Below, in pieces: positions 38,901 through 50,194 of a DNA stretch of 64,000 bases. The notes beneath the pieces were generated by a model. That model saw nothing but the letters and a program-made list of their open reading frames with translations, was not told the origin of the DNA and ran no database searches. This DNA is from Helopsaltes ochotensis (lineage: Eukaryota; Chordata; Aves; Passeriformes; Locustellidae). The stretch covers positions 272,996 through 336,995 of the forward strand of contig VXBM01000545.1 of NCBI GenBank assembly GCA_013400155.1, given 5' to 3'. The first letter of the stretch is position 1; each line of letters begins with the position of its first letter. The position numbers and the translations under genes were made by a program.

Positions 38901-41900
38901 GCCTGGGGTGCATGGCCAGGCCCCTCTGCCCCCATCGCTGGATTCCCAGAGGGACGTCAGGGCTGCTCGTGCTTTTTTAGATAAAACATAGCAAAACTTT
39001 GTTCCAGTGTGTTCAGAGCTGCTTTTCTGAACAGCACAAAGTTGTTCAGATTTGAGGTTTGACACACTGTGCCTTGTTCAGTCACTCAGTAGCTCATAAA
39101 AACTCGCACCAGGTGTTTTATTCCAGGGCAGTGGTGCCTCCAACACTTGAATAGTTTCTGGAGAACATTCTGCCTGCCCTGATTTGCATCTTATCTTAGT
39201 TAAACTCAGTGATACTCAAAGGCAGAACAAGAGCTGTAAGATGGAAACTGGTTGAGAAGCTTTGTGCTTCCCTCCCAGTCTTGATGCTCTGTGTTCAGCT
39301 GGGCTTGTGTGAGCCTTGTGTCCTGTTGGACCACTGGGGGCCTTGAAGAATGAATGTTTGCAATGGAATATTTGCCCTGATTTTGGTCTTTCCACGTTCA
39401 TGTGACAAATCCTGACGTTACAGAAGAACCTCTTTAATGTCCACTCTGTGGAATTGGATGTCCAACTTCTTTGTTGTTATCCATTCTGGGTTTGGGTGAG
39501 GGAATAATGAGAGCTGGTTGTATCCAAGAAGGAATAAAACAAGAAAAGGACAGACTTGTTGAATTGGTGAGATTAAGGCAGCCTGGTGTAATTTGTGAAA
39601 CGTGACAGGATCCCTGTGGGAGCATTGGGGTCAGCACAGAGTAGGGAATTTGTTGATGGGAACTGTCAGCCCTTTGCTCAGGGAGGATGGTGAGCAGCAT
39701 CTAGTCCTAACAAAAGGTTTGCTTAATTTGCTGCACAAACGAAAGGAGGGAAAGAAGTGTGATGTCCTAATGTGGACAAGGATGAAGTGGTTTTTCTCAG
39801 AAATACTTTGGTGTTTTGTGGTTTTGTGGTTTACTCCTCCAGCTGGGAGGCAGTGGGGCCTGTGGGGCAGTGCTGCTGACTGAGGTGTCAGCTAAACACT
39901 ATTCATCTGCTGTTCCTTATTGGAGATGGAGGAGGAATTCCTTGCAATGGGTGCGTTTTCATCATGACAGCTTAACAGGTTATTAAAATAATGCTAATTA
40001 TTTTACAGCTTCATAAATGTTTTTGTATTAGAGGATTTTAGATACTGAGGTCCTAAAAAAACACCCTGTAAAGATAATGATAAAAATAATCATCATCAAA
40101 TGTGTTAGAAGATTTAAATAAGGCTCCAAAAGTGAGCTCTGGTGCTGCTGTTGCTCCAGTGTCCAGCATCTTCCACCAACCCTCCACTGTCATTTTACTT
40201 GTGCGGATAAAACTGTTGGTAGGCATTTCTTTAATTAAAAGAAAGGTGAGTCTTGCCAGTGGTTCCTTTAAACCTGGATCAGTTGTTGGATCTGGTTCCC
40301 CTGTAGTCCCCATTCCAGCCATGCTAAAGGGGCAATTAAAGGGTGGGATCAGGCTGTGTAATATGGCATGTTTAAAAGTGCACTGGATTGTGCTTGGGGT
40401 CAGCTGGGGACTCAAGAAAACTGTAGGAATTAGTTATTCTGGGAAGACAGCTAGACTAGAGAATGCTTGGAGTCACTTCTCAGTCAGAACTGCTGGTACG
40501 ATCATCAGTCTGTGTACCTGGCAAAAGCCAAAAAACCTGCACTGGCAAAAATCCAACCCAAGGTATTAAAATTAGAGTAAATGGAGTAGTGGAGGACTGG
40601 GGAGAAACCAAAGGTACTTGTCAAAGGTCAGGAGGGAAGGGAGCTATTTGTAAGCTGTGAAATGGGGAAGGAAACAGCTCTGTTCAGCCAAAGGGAGGAT
40701 GTGGCATGTTGGTTACAGAAGGTTGGGCAATGGAAGTGCAAGGCCCTGCAAGGGAATGGCCGTGCTAAAACCAGGAGAGATGGGATCTTGAACAGAAGTG
40801 CATCGTCACCATGAGAGTTCTGGTAGGAAGTACATTAACATGTCCCTCCTGGAAGTGTCTCACGTGTGGAAAATGGCACATCACAGACAAATACGTGTTA
40901 GGGGTGTATGGCATGGGCTGGTACATGTTAAACTGATCTCTGTGCTGCACGATGTTTCCACAGACAGGACTCTTATCCCTGCAAAGTGCTGAAGCTGGGA
41001 ATGAAGGCTGTGGCAGCTTCTTCCAAGGGGCTCTAAACTGAGGAGGTTCCATCCCACCAAGGCATGGTCTAAAAAACTACTCTAAAGCCATATGCTTCAA
41101 ATTCTGAATAACAGAATTTAAAGATACAGAGCTAAATGAAAACGATCAAATACATTTCATCACAGAATAATTAATTTGGTGGGTTACTTTGAGAATAGAT
41201 TTTTAAAATTCAGTAACTCCCATTTACATGGACTTTTGTAAAGCATTTGATATGGTGTTGGATACCACTAAATAAACTTTGGTGGTTACAAATACAGGAA
41301 TTCAGGGTGGAAGTTGCTTTGAAGAAGGAAGGCAGCATGGAAGGGTTAGCAGGAGGTTTTCAGCTGATGGAATATAACTAATTTTCCGGATCTTTGGGAT
41401 GCATTTTCAGCATTTACCTATGTTGAAGTATCACATGTGTGCTATGGCATCCTCTGCTGGAAATTGTGGAGAGATGCTGTAGCTCTTCCCTGACTCCCCC
41501 GTTCCCACTCTAGTGTATGAGGAGAGGTTTTGGAGATGCAGAAGGAGTGTAAATGCTCTTGGCCCAGAGCATGGGTGATGCAGAGGAGTGCACAGACACA
41601 GACACGTGTAGGAGGCAGGTGTGTGGAGCTATGATAGGGATAACAGGGATGTGGGACACAACTGTGAAAGGGAGCTTTGAGTGCAAGTTGTTGAGGGCCT
41701 GTGGGAGTAGCAAAGTCCATTTGAGTCCTGTAGTTCAGTCATGTGCTGTGTAACATCTTGTGACACAGGACTGAAGCTCTCCAAAAGAGCTTCTTGCTGG
41801 TGTAGTCCATTGATGTCTATGTGTGCCACCAGTCTATATCCTTTGGCTGGAAGGTGCACAATGCTGGGAGTGGGGAAATTCTTCCAGGACAGGATTTGGC

Positions 41901-44639
41901 AATCTACTGTCAGTTCTGTCATTTGTTTATGAAAATGCAGTGGAAGGCTGTTGATGCTAAGTTGAAAACCTCAATGCATCTGTTGTTCAGGGGTTGGTCA
42001 CATGGGTGGCATAGGAGGCTCAGAATGGGCAGATTCTTTCTCCCAAAGAAGCTGGAGTAGAGAAGCTTTATGGATGTCCCATTCCCAGGTGCAGTATGTG
42101 GCACTGCTGTTCAGCTCTTTTTGCTTATGAGGAAATAGATGGAGAGGCCCAAACCTTGTGATAACGTGTTTGTGCTGAACTGAACCATCCTGCCTTGCTT
42201 ATTCTGACAGGGAACCAGCTGAGCAGTTTGGTGGTTTTCCTCATGGGGGTGTGGGAGATGAGAGAAGTGAGCATGTTGTTCAGGGTAGTGATGCAGTGAT
42301 GAAAATGAATCGTGCACACCAGAAGCCTGCTGTTGACAGCTTGGACCAGCTCAACAGTTTCTCAGGTAAAGTCAATGCTGGCATTGCAGCGATGATGGAC
42401 GCGGCTGTTTGCTGTCCAGAGCCAGCCAAGGAGTTGTGGGGGTTATCACTGAATCAATATCCTCCTCAGAGCTGTCTTTGCAATCCTGGGTTAAAGCAGC
42501 ATGGTTGCAGGTGAAATCCAGCTGGAGGATGGTTTGGTGAGGAGGGCAGAGCTTACCTGCTGAGTGTGGCTGCCAGGAGCATCGGGGCTGTAACAGCCGG
42601 GGTGGCTCCATGAGCCGCACACACAGGAGAGGCTTCTCTCTGCCCTGGGCTCACTGCCACAGCTGTGTTGGTACAGGCACCCAGCCCTGGGTTCTTCCTT
42701 AGAAAACAGGGTGGTGTTATGAGGCCATCTGCTTTGGGCACCAGGATGGTCCTTGTCCCCACCCCGACTAGGAGTTGGTGGAATCATGTCGCTGTTGGTG
42801 CTGGCAGCAGTGGATGTTCCTGGTGGGTGCTTTTTCTTTTTGGCTGTGTTTGAGTGCTTTGTGGGTGCAATGGACGATGGGAGAGGAGTTTTGGTTGTTC
42901 GTATCTGCCCATTTGCAGGGTTCTTGTGTCTCTGGTTGTTTTATATCTGCCAATTTTGGGGGGTTAATGCCCCAGTAGAGCTGCTAGGGAATGCCTGGTG
43001 TTCACCCTGAGCAGTGGGAATCACCAAGATGTTTCTGTTCTCTGCTGCTTGGCTGTGTCACTGCTGAGACTCACCTTGGCTCCTGCTCACTGAGCTCCTG
43101 CCTTTGCTGGATCATGAGGGGAAAGGCAGGTTTTTTGATTTTGGGTTCAAAAGGTGTAATAATTCAGGTCTATTGGTGAACCTGAACCTGGGTTCTGGTG
43201 AACCCAGAGCCTGAGCAGTTCCCTGTGTGTTTGGTTGGAAAGGTGACAGGGTGAATTAGAACAGAGTTCTGCTTTGGTAACTAGTTGTGAGCAAGTGGGT
43301 AATTACTGCTTGGGAAGGATACGTATGAATGTTTTATTTCCTACTTAAGGCTTCCTGTCTAGGAAATGCAGATTGGAGCTCAGGTTAGAGGGAAGCAGGA
43401 TTGGGAAGAGCAGCTCATAACTCTGAATAGCAATTGGGTGGATGCCGCATCCTGTGGGGAAGAATCACTTGATACATGAGCAGTAAAAACCAACAATTAA
43501 AGGTCAGGATTGGCCTTTTTTTGGCATTAGGAGGAGAATTGTGAGAAAGTTAGCCTGGCTTGAGCTGTGACACCACCAGCAGATGTCTGCCCAGCTGTAA
43601 GTTCAAAGAGCATGTGCTTTGTCTGTCTGTAGTGATTGCAGTTGTAAATAAGTAACTGCTTGGGGTAGAGGAGGCAAGACAGAAAAATGGAGTGAGATGT
43701 CTAGAGACAACACAGTGTTCCGAAGTTGGAGTCATGATCCTGCTCTTCTTAATGTTTTAGCACCAGAATCTGGTTTAAAATCCTGCTTTGCAGATGGTTG
43801 AAGACTTCAGGAATATTGAAAGGGAAAGAAGGAGGAGAATGGCCAAATACCGATTTTGTTATGTTTCAAGGAAGGACAGTACGTAGAAGATCTCTGAGGT
43901 GAAAAGGTAGGTGAAACAGCAAGTTTTGGGTTGGGTGTAATGTTTCAGCCTTATTGTTCTTTCCTGTCTGTGTTGAGCTGTGGTTTGCCTAAGTCCATGG
44001 TTCAGAGTGAAAACTAAAATCTGGCCTTTTAGAGTTTGAAAGCTCAGGATTCTAAAAATAGGTCTCTTGCTCAGACATGTAATTTAGGGTGGGATTCATC
44101 CTACTGACTCAAACTATTAAAGTCTTAGCACCCAGGCCAAACCCATCAGTAAGAGCCTTCTGAAGACATCTACTCCTAAAGCCTGAGATGTACTGCTCAG
44201 GAACGTGCCTGGCTCTCACTGTTGGCTACAGGGCTCTTCATCTGTGTAGTTTAAATGAGACACAAAGCTTCTAGAAAACAAAGGTAAGTGTACATTGCAC
44301 ACCTGGGTGCCAAGATCTCTGCACCTGCAAAAGTCTGGCTACTCCTGACCTGGATTTTGGAGCATCTTACACAGGGATGCTACAGCTTCTTCCCCACACT
44401 TGAGTGCTGGGAAGTTTGCATCTAGAGAATGCCAAACACAGTGAGGTGGAACACGCTGCAGAATTGCCCAGGCTGGTGGAGGCCCAAGGTAATGAGTCCA
44501 TGGGGCACCTCTGCACCCTGTGCTGTGCATGGCTGGGGGCTGATGGGATCTGCAGGGTGCTGGGGGGGTTCCAAACACTGGCCCTGAGGGCCCAGCAGAG
44601 GTGCAGATGCAACTTTTAGGGAGCCTGCAAGATACCCAG

Positions 44640-44885
44640 AGAGGGACTTGAGACAAGGGCCTGGAGTGCCAGGACGGGAGAATGGGTTCCCACTGGCAGA
44701 GGACAGGGTTAGATGGGATATTAGGAAGAAATTCTTGGCTGTGAGGTGGGGAGACCCTGGCACAGGTTCCCCAGAGCAGCTGTGGCTGTCCCTGGATCCC
44801 TGGAAGTGTCCAAGGCCAGGTTGGAGGGGGCTTGGAGCACCCTGGGATAGTGGTGTCCCTGCCTGTGGCAGGGGGTAGGGCGAGA
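44640..44885 (+). mobile_element. CR1 LINE 3' end fragment, plus orientation (second subfamily)
   Basis: It shares gttagatgggatattaggaa, cagagcagctgtggctgtcc, gatccctggaagtgtccaag and aggccaggttgg with the 9985 and 13905 copies. The 3' end decays after cctgtggcaggggg, without a clear tail. Confidence 0.82.
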
Positions 44886-46821
44886 TTCTCTCCATGTGAA
44901 CGCTGAATGACAATTTATGAACTAGATCTGAGCTGTTAACTGTTGAAAGGTTTGCAAATGGTTCCATGAACACAGGCACTGACGTGCCTCGCTGTGCTCT
45001 CGTAGCGCCGCGTTCTGAGCGGGACCTGCCCTGGCCCTGTGTGTAACCCCTGGGTGATGGACTGAGCTGCACCTGCCTGCAGCAAGGACTGAAATAATTA
45101 ATTCAGATTTTCTAGAAAGCTTTATTATCACATCAGACAAGGTTAGGAATTCCTCAAGGAAATAAATGCATACAGTGAATTGGAAAGGGAGAGGCAGAAA
45201 ACACATCCCCAGGGACGCATTCACTCCTTAGAGGAGCATTTAGTGGAGGCTACATGCTGTGATTGTCAAAAAAAACCCAAAAACTTCCTTGAGCCATATC
45301 TGTTGTTCAGAGCTGCTTTGGAAATCTGGTTTTACAGAGAAACCTGGGGTTTTAATAGATTTAAATAATTACCCTCAGAGCATTTTGTGGAAGGGAATTT
45401 TCAAAATTATTCTAGAAAACTCGCAGACTAATTTTGAAGTGGGTAGTAGTTTAAATGTTTAAATTAAAAGAGAACTTCGGGCTGGTTTTCACATCTGTTA
45501 GGATTGTATTTTGCCACATGCTACAGCATTGGGTTATTTTGTTATTTTTTTCAGTTTTAGTGAAACACAAACTGAGCCATATTGTGATCCAAAGGAAGGA
45601 TGGCAGCAATGCTTTGCTGACAGTGCCCTTCCAACTCCATTTATACATCCTAAAAAAGTGTGAAAATAATATAAAAGCCAAAGTCCCTTATCAAAACTCA
45701 TAATTTTATAAATTTGGATCTGTAAAAATAACTTGTACTCTGGAAGACAACTGATGCACAGAAAAGAACCAATCTGTAGGAGCGAGACAACTTATCCATG
45801 GGCTTGGAGGAACAAGCCTGTGTCTTTTGAGTAAAGTGTACATTCGAGTCATTCTGTTCAATGGAAATTCATTTAAGCTTAGTGTTTATGGTAAGTCACA
45901 TCCCCAAATTCCCAAATACCTTTGTGGAAATGTCATTCTCCAGTCTCTCATGTGGCCAAGAGGTGGGTTTTATGCCCGTGTCTGGGAGGCACCCCAAAGG
46001 CAATGGCTCCTTCAGCTTTTCCTTTTGCTTAATAACCACGGAGCCCATAAATACCTTTCACATAGATTTTAGTTCACCAAAGTAGCTTTCCTTGAATTCC
46101 TTTTTCAGTAAAATAGCACTTGTAAAACAGCCAAATTCCTTCAACCAATTTCTCTCCAACTTTATTACAATATTGTACACAGCAACCATAACCCAGGGTC
46201 ACCTATATTTCCATAGCAGCTGAGATTTTTGTTTGTAAGGAAAAAAAGGATTTACAAGGAAGAAATACAGGTTTGAGCTTGTGTGCTTTCTGTACACCAG
46301 ATTTCTGTGCTGTAGGGTGTGTACCTTGCACTGCCTGTACTTCTCCAATTGCATGGAAATAACAAAGGGTTTTTAGATTTTCAGTGCTGAACAGAGAGAG
46401 GCATCTCTTTTTCTTACAAGTGCCCGAGAAAATAGTTTAAATTACTTTGAAGATGCAGTATATCAGTCTGTAGAATTTAATTACAGAACCACAGTGTTCC
46501 CCTAATTCTTACAGCCTTTCTGATGTTCACAGTTTCTTGATGTTTTCATAGTTCTTAATTCTTTCTCACACGAATGTTATCAGTAAATGATGTTTTGAAG
46601 AAGTAGAGATGTTTACATATTTCCTTGGGGGAAGGAACAATTAAACTTTAAATTAAACTGTTAGTTTAACCAGTGTGATTGGAGAGGTGGCAACACTCTC
46701 TCCCAATCCATGGTTGTGATGAAAAAACTATATAATAGAGTCAGAAATTAAAAAAGCTCTTTCTTTTCGATCACCCTCAGCGAGGAGAGTCTGTGTGTTT
46801 TTTCAGTGCTCAACAGTGACA

Positions 46822-47006
46822 CCACAGAATATCCTGAGCTTGAAGGGACCCAGAAAGATCATCAGTCCAAGTCCTGGCCCTGCACAGACACCCCAACAAT
46901 CTCACCCTGAGCATCCCTGAGAGCTCTGTCCAAAGGCTCCTGGAGCTCTGGCAGCCTTGGGGCTGGGACCATTCCCTGGGGAGCCTGGGCAGTGCCCCAA
47001 CTCCCC
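46822..47006 (-). mobile_element. CR1 LINE 3' end fragment, minus orientation
   Basis: It begins caccacagaatatcctgagc and runs through the same block as the 6545 copy (ccctgagcatccctgagagc, ctctggcagccttggggctg), ending at cagtgccccaac. Confidence 0.88.
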
Positions 47007-47849
47007 TGTTTTTACTTTTTGAAGGCTGAATAGATGGGTTTCAGTTTGCCAAGCAAGACACCTCAGACATGTGGAACTTCACCTCCCTCCTGTCCTGGTG
47101 TCCTGAATACAGTTGGTACAGAATAAAACTCCTCCAGGTGATGCCCAGTGACTCTGTCCAGACTCTGGTACTTTCTTGTCTTCTAGAAATCTCTTGTTCG
47201 TCACCTCTGATGAGTTTGTGTTGCTCTCTACAAAAGCCCTGCTGACATTCTGAGGTTCCATGGGTGCCACCGGCTCTCTGGACTAGCACAGAGACGCTGC
47301 TCTTCCCCCTGGGCAGCAGATGAACACTGGTGTCAGTGTTTCCCCAGCAGCAGGTTGTTGAAAACACAGGTGGGGTTGGGATAGTGCCATCCCAAGGACA
47401 TAGTTTGGGACAGTGGGCCCCTCACCAGCTGGCCTATCCTATAAATCTGCTTCATTTACTTTTCCACAATTTCCACCCTGTTAAAGGTGTTCAGGTGCCT
47501 CTCCTGTGCCTGTGTGCAGTGCTGAAGATAGATTGGCCTTGCTGCTTTTGAGTTTTCCCCATCAATAACAATGCCTTCCCTCTATACCAGACCACAAAGG
47601 GATTTTCAGAAGCACCTGAATTATTTTTTCCCTTTGTTTTATGCTGTTAGAGGGGCACAGTGATGACAGCCCAGTTTTGAGGCTGCTGGACTCAAAGGTC
47701 TCCCTTGCTGTGTTTGTCACAAGGACAAAGCTGTGTGGACTCTGGCATGATACTTAACCTTACTAGCACCAAAATACTTCCTGTGGGTTTCCCAAATCAA
47801 AACATCTCTGCTAATGTGGATCTCACCAGATTGTAAGATGTTGCCAACA

Positions 47850-47957
47850 CTTTCAAGGTCAGGTTGAACAGGGCTTGGAGCAGCCTGGTCTAGTGGAAGG
47901 TATCCCTTGGGATTTGAGCTTTAAGTTCCTTTCCAATCCAACCATTCTGGGATTGAT
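47850..47957 (+). mobile_element. CR1 LINE 3' end fragment, plus orientation
   Basis: A short piece with aaggtcaggttgaacagggc, ttggagcagcctggtctagt and a terminal ccaatccaaccattctggga. Only about 110 nt remain. Confidence 0.75.
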
Positions 47958-50056
47958 AAAGCACAGGACTTGCAGCTCCTGGGGCAAGTTATATGGGGTG
48001 GGACTGGCTTTACCAGCTCTAGATTTTTTACTGGTGTATAATATCCAGTTTTTTCAGTAATAATTTTTTCTTTTTTGCAGTGAGTTTGAGGATGTGCCGT
48101 TTAAGTTGTTTTAGGATGACTTGCAGTTTCCAGGGCAGGGGATAAGGTGGTCTGGTCTGCAGCAGCCAGAGCCTAGTGATGGGAGTGACTGCCCAGAGGT
48201 TCATCCTGCAGCCACTCAAGGACCTTTGCCATGGATGTTCCATCCTGCCTTTTGTTGCAAGGTTAATTGTGTGCAGTAATATGCAGAGCTCATTAACGAG
48301 AGGAGAATGGATGTGAAAGTGGGGCTCACCTCTGCTGCCTGTGCTGGTGTCTGCTGGTTGACCTGGACTCAGCTGGGCATGCAGTGAGGGATGTGGGCAC
48401 TCTCATGCACCAGTGACTGACCAGAAAGGTCTCATAAATCTTGCCTGTTTTAATTACTACATTGGAGCAGGTGCACTGGAGGTGTCTGTCCAGCTGTGTC
48501 TGCAGGATGTGGGTAACTTGCAGATGGACAGGATACTCAGATCCTTGTCCAGAGCTGGGGCTGCCTGGAGCCTCCCCAGTGCTCACCAGCATCTCCTAGG
48601 GGATTTTGAGTGGCTGAGCTCACTTTTGGTATAGAGGAACAACCACAAAGCCCTTCAGAGCCAGTGATGCTGAACCAGCGTGTGATGTATCAAGGGGATC
48701 ATAAATGATATGGGAAGGAGGGAGGGATGTCTGGGGAAGCTGCAGAGATTGATTTGAAATGTCATAATTTTGGGTTTGCAAATGATGTGACTTTTCCTTG
48801 AAGGGCAGTTGGGCTGTAATGTTTAAGAAGGTATTAATTAACCTCACCAAGGGGAAGGGGTGAAAAAGGCCGAAGTTAGCAGCAGTGTCTCAAGCTTACA
48901 TTGCCCAGGATTCTAATTATGTGAAGGCTTTTGTAAGTTAATAGAAGACAATTTTTGTGCTGATTTATGATATTTAATAGTTTCTGCTTTTCATTTGGCA
49001 AAACTGGAATGAGTATTTCTTCTAAATTAGAAATTTTTTTACAGCCTCTGACTTAGCTTGACAGAATTCTGCACAGAAAATGTTTTCTTTATGTGCAACT
49101 GGAGAACAGCTCAGTGATGTGACTGGGGGTCTGAGCTGTGTTATGAGTCCCAATTCTGTGGCAGGAAAGATCAAAAAGGAGAAAAGGGATGAGGTGACAT
49201 TTTGAGAGACAAATTACTTCAATGACATGAATTGTTGATATAAAAGGCTTTTGTGTAGAAGGCTGCCCTGGGAAGCCTGGATTTTAAGGCTGTAATTAGA
49301 ATTTGAGTTTGGGGACAGATCCTTAGCTGGGAAAATCAACACAGTTGCAATTGGGGCTGGTTAATTAGTTCTCGGTAATAAAACATCTGTAGAAACAGGT
49401 GTACAGCTGGTCTTTCCTTCCTTCCAGCCGGTGAATCCCACTGTCCCTGAGAGAGTGCAACAGCTCAGCCATCCTGTCTGTAACCTGACAGCTGGGAAAT
49501 CCAGTTATGTCCAACTTGGATTTTGAGCTCTAGACAAAAATTCACTTAATCTTAGTTTTTAGATGAGAACCCAGTAGTAAAATAAAAAGCAATGATTAAA
49601 AAAATAATCTCTATAATAAGGAAAACAAAAGCTTCTGGAGCACAGCCTGGCCTTCAGGGAAGAGCTGCTGGCCAGAGGGTTCAGTGTTATGTCATATCCC
49701 TACTGCATTCTCACCAAATACAGTCTGCTGACACCTGCTCACCTCCCTAGCTTGAAAAAATAGGTGAGTTTGGAAAAATGGGAGTTATCAGTCCTTCAAA
49801 CCCAGCCATTTAAGACAGGGCAGTGAGCTCCCAGCTGTGTCCTCAGGCGCAGGGAGGAGCTGGCTCCCTGCCCTAGTGGCAGAGCCATGCTCTTTGGGTG
49901 TCTGCTGGGAATCCCACGATTTTCAAAGGATAAGAGAGGATTTTCCCACTTTCTGTGCCAAGTAAGGCCTTTATCTTGCAGAGCATCCATATACGACACT
50001 CACGATATCCGTGTTTAGCACCAAGATGCCATTCCTGGGAGCAGGAATGCTGTTAT

Positions 50057-50194
50057 CTACACCTGGCAGATGTTATAGTGAACTCCTGTCTGATCCAGCA
50101 GGGTTTCTTCAATTATTTCAATCCCATTGTCTTTGGAGTGCAGGTGTGAGGTCTCCGTAGAAGGAAACTTCTCTGTGTTGCTCACTGGGTCTTG
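50057..50194 (-). CDS. SLC1A EAAT5-like, last coding exon (cytoplasmic tail)
   Basis: Acceptor ccttttgcag; 45 codons and TAG at 50057-50059. The tail is acidic and polar, with GIEIIEETLLDQ and the C-terminus HYNICQV. Of the three frames after this acceptor only this one is open to a plausible end and matches the preceding phase. It does not resemble the human EAAT5 tail, so it is less certain than the other exons. Confidence 0.75.
   Translation of the reverse strand, partial: QDPVSNTEKFPSTETSHLHSKDNGIEIIEETLLDQTGVHYNICQV

Larger units (their letters stand above)
34916..50056. other. Intergenic region between convergent ELAVL1 and the SLC1A gene
   Basis: About 15 kb with no gene I can support. 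It contains CR1 fragments at 35.7, 44.6, 46.8 and 47.9 kb and otherwise unique sequence. The 5' part may include unused 3'UTR extension of ELAVL1. The last 1-2 kb must contain the 3'UTR of the minus-strand transporter, but I see no convincing AATAAA on that strand close to the stop; an ATTAAA variant lies at 48449-48454. Several 80-155-codon open frames (40102-40569, 41442-42319 on minus) show no known domain. Confidence 0.7.
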
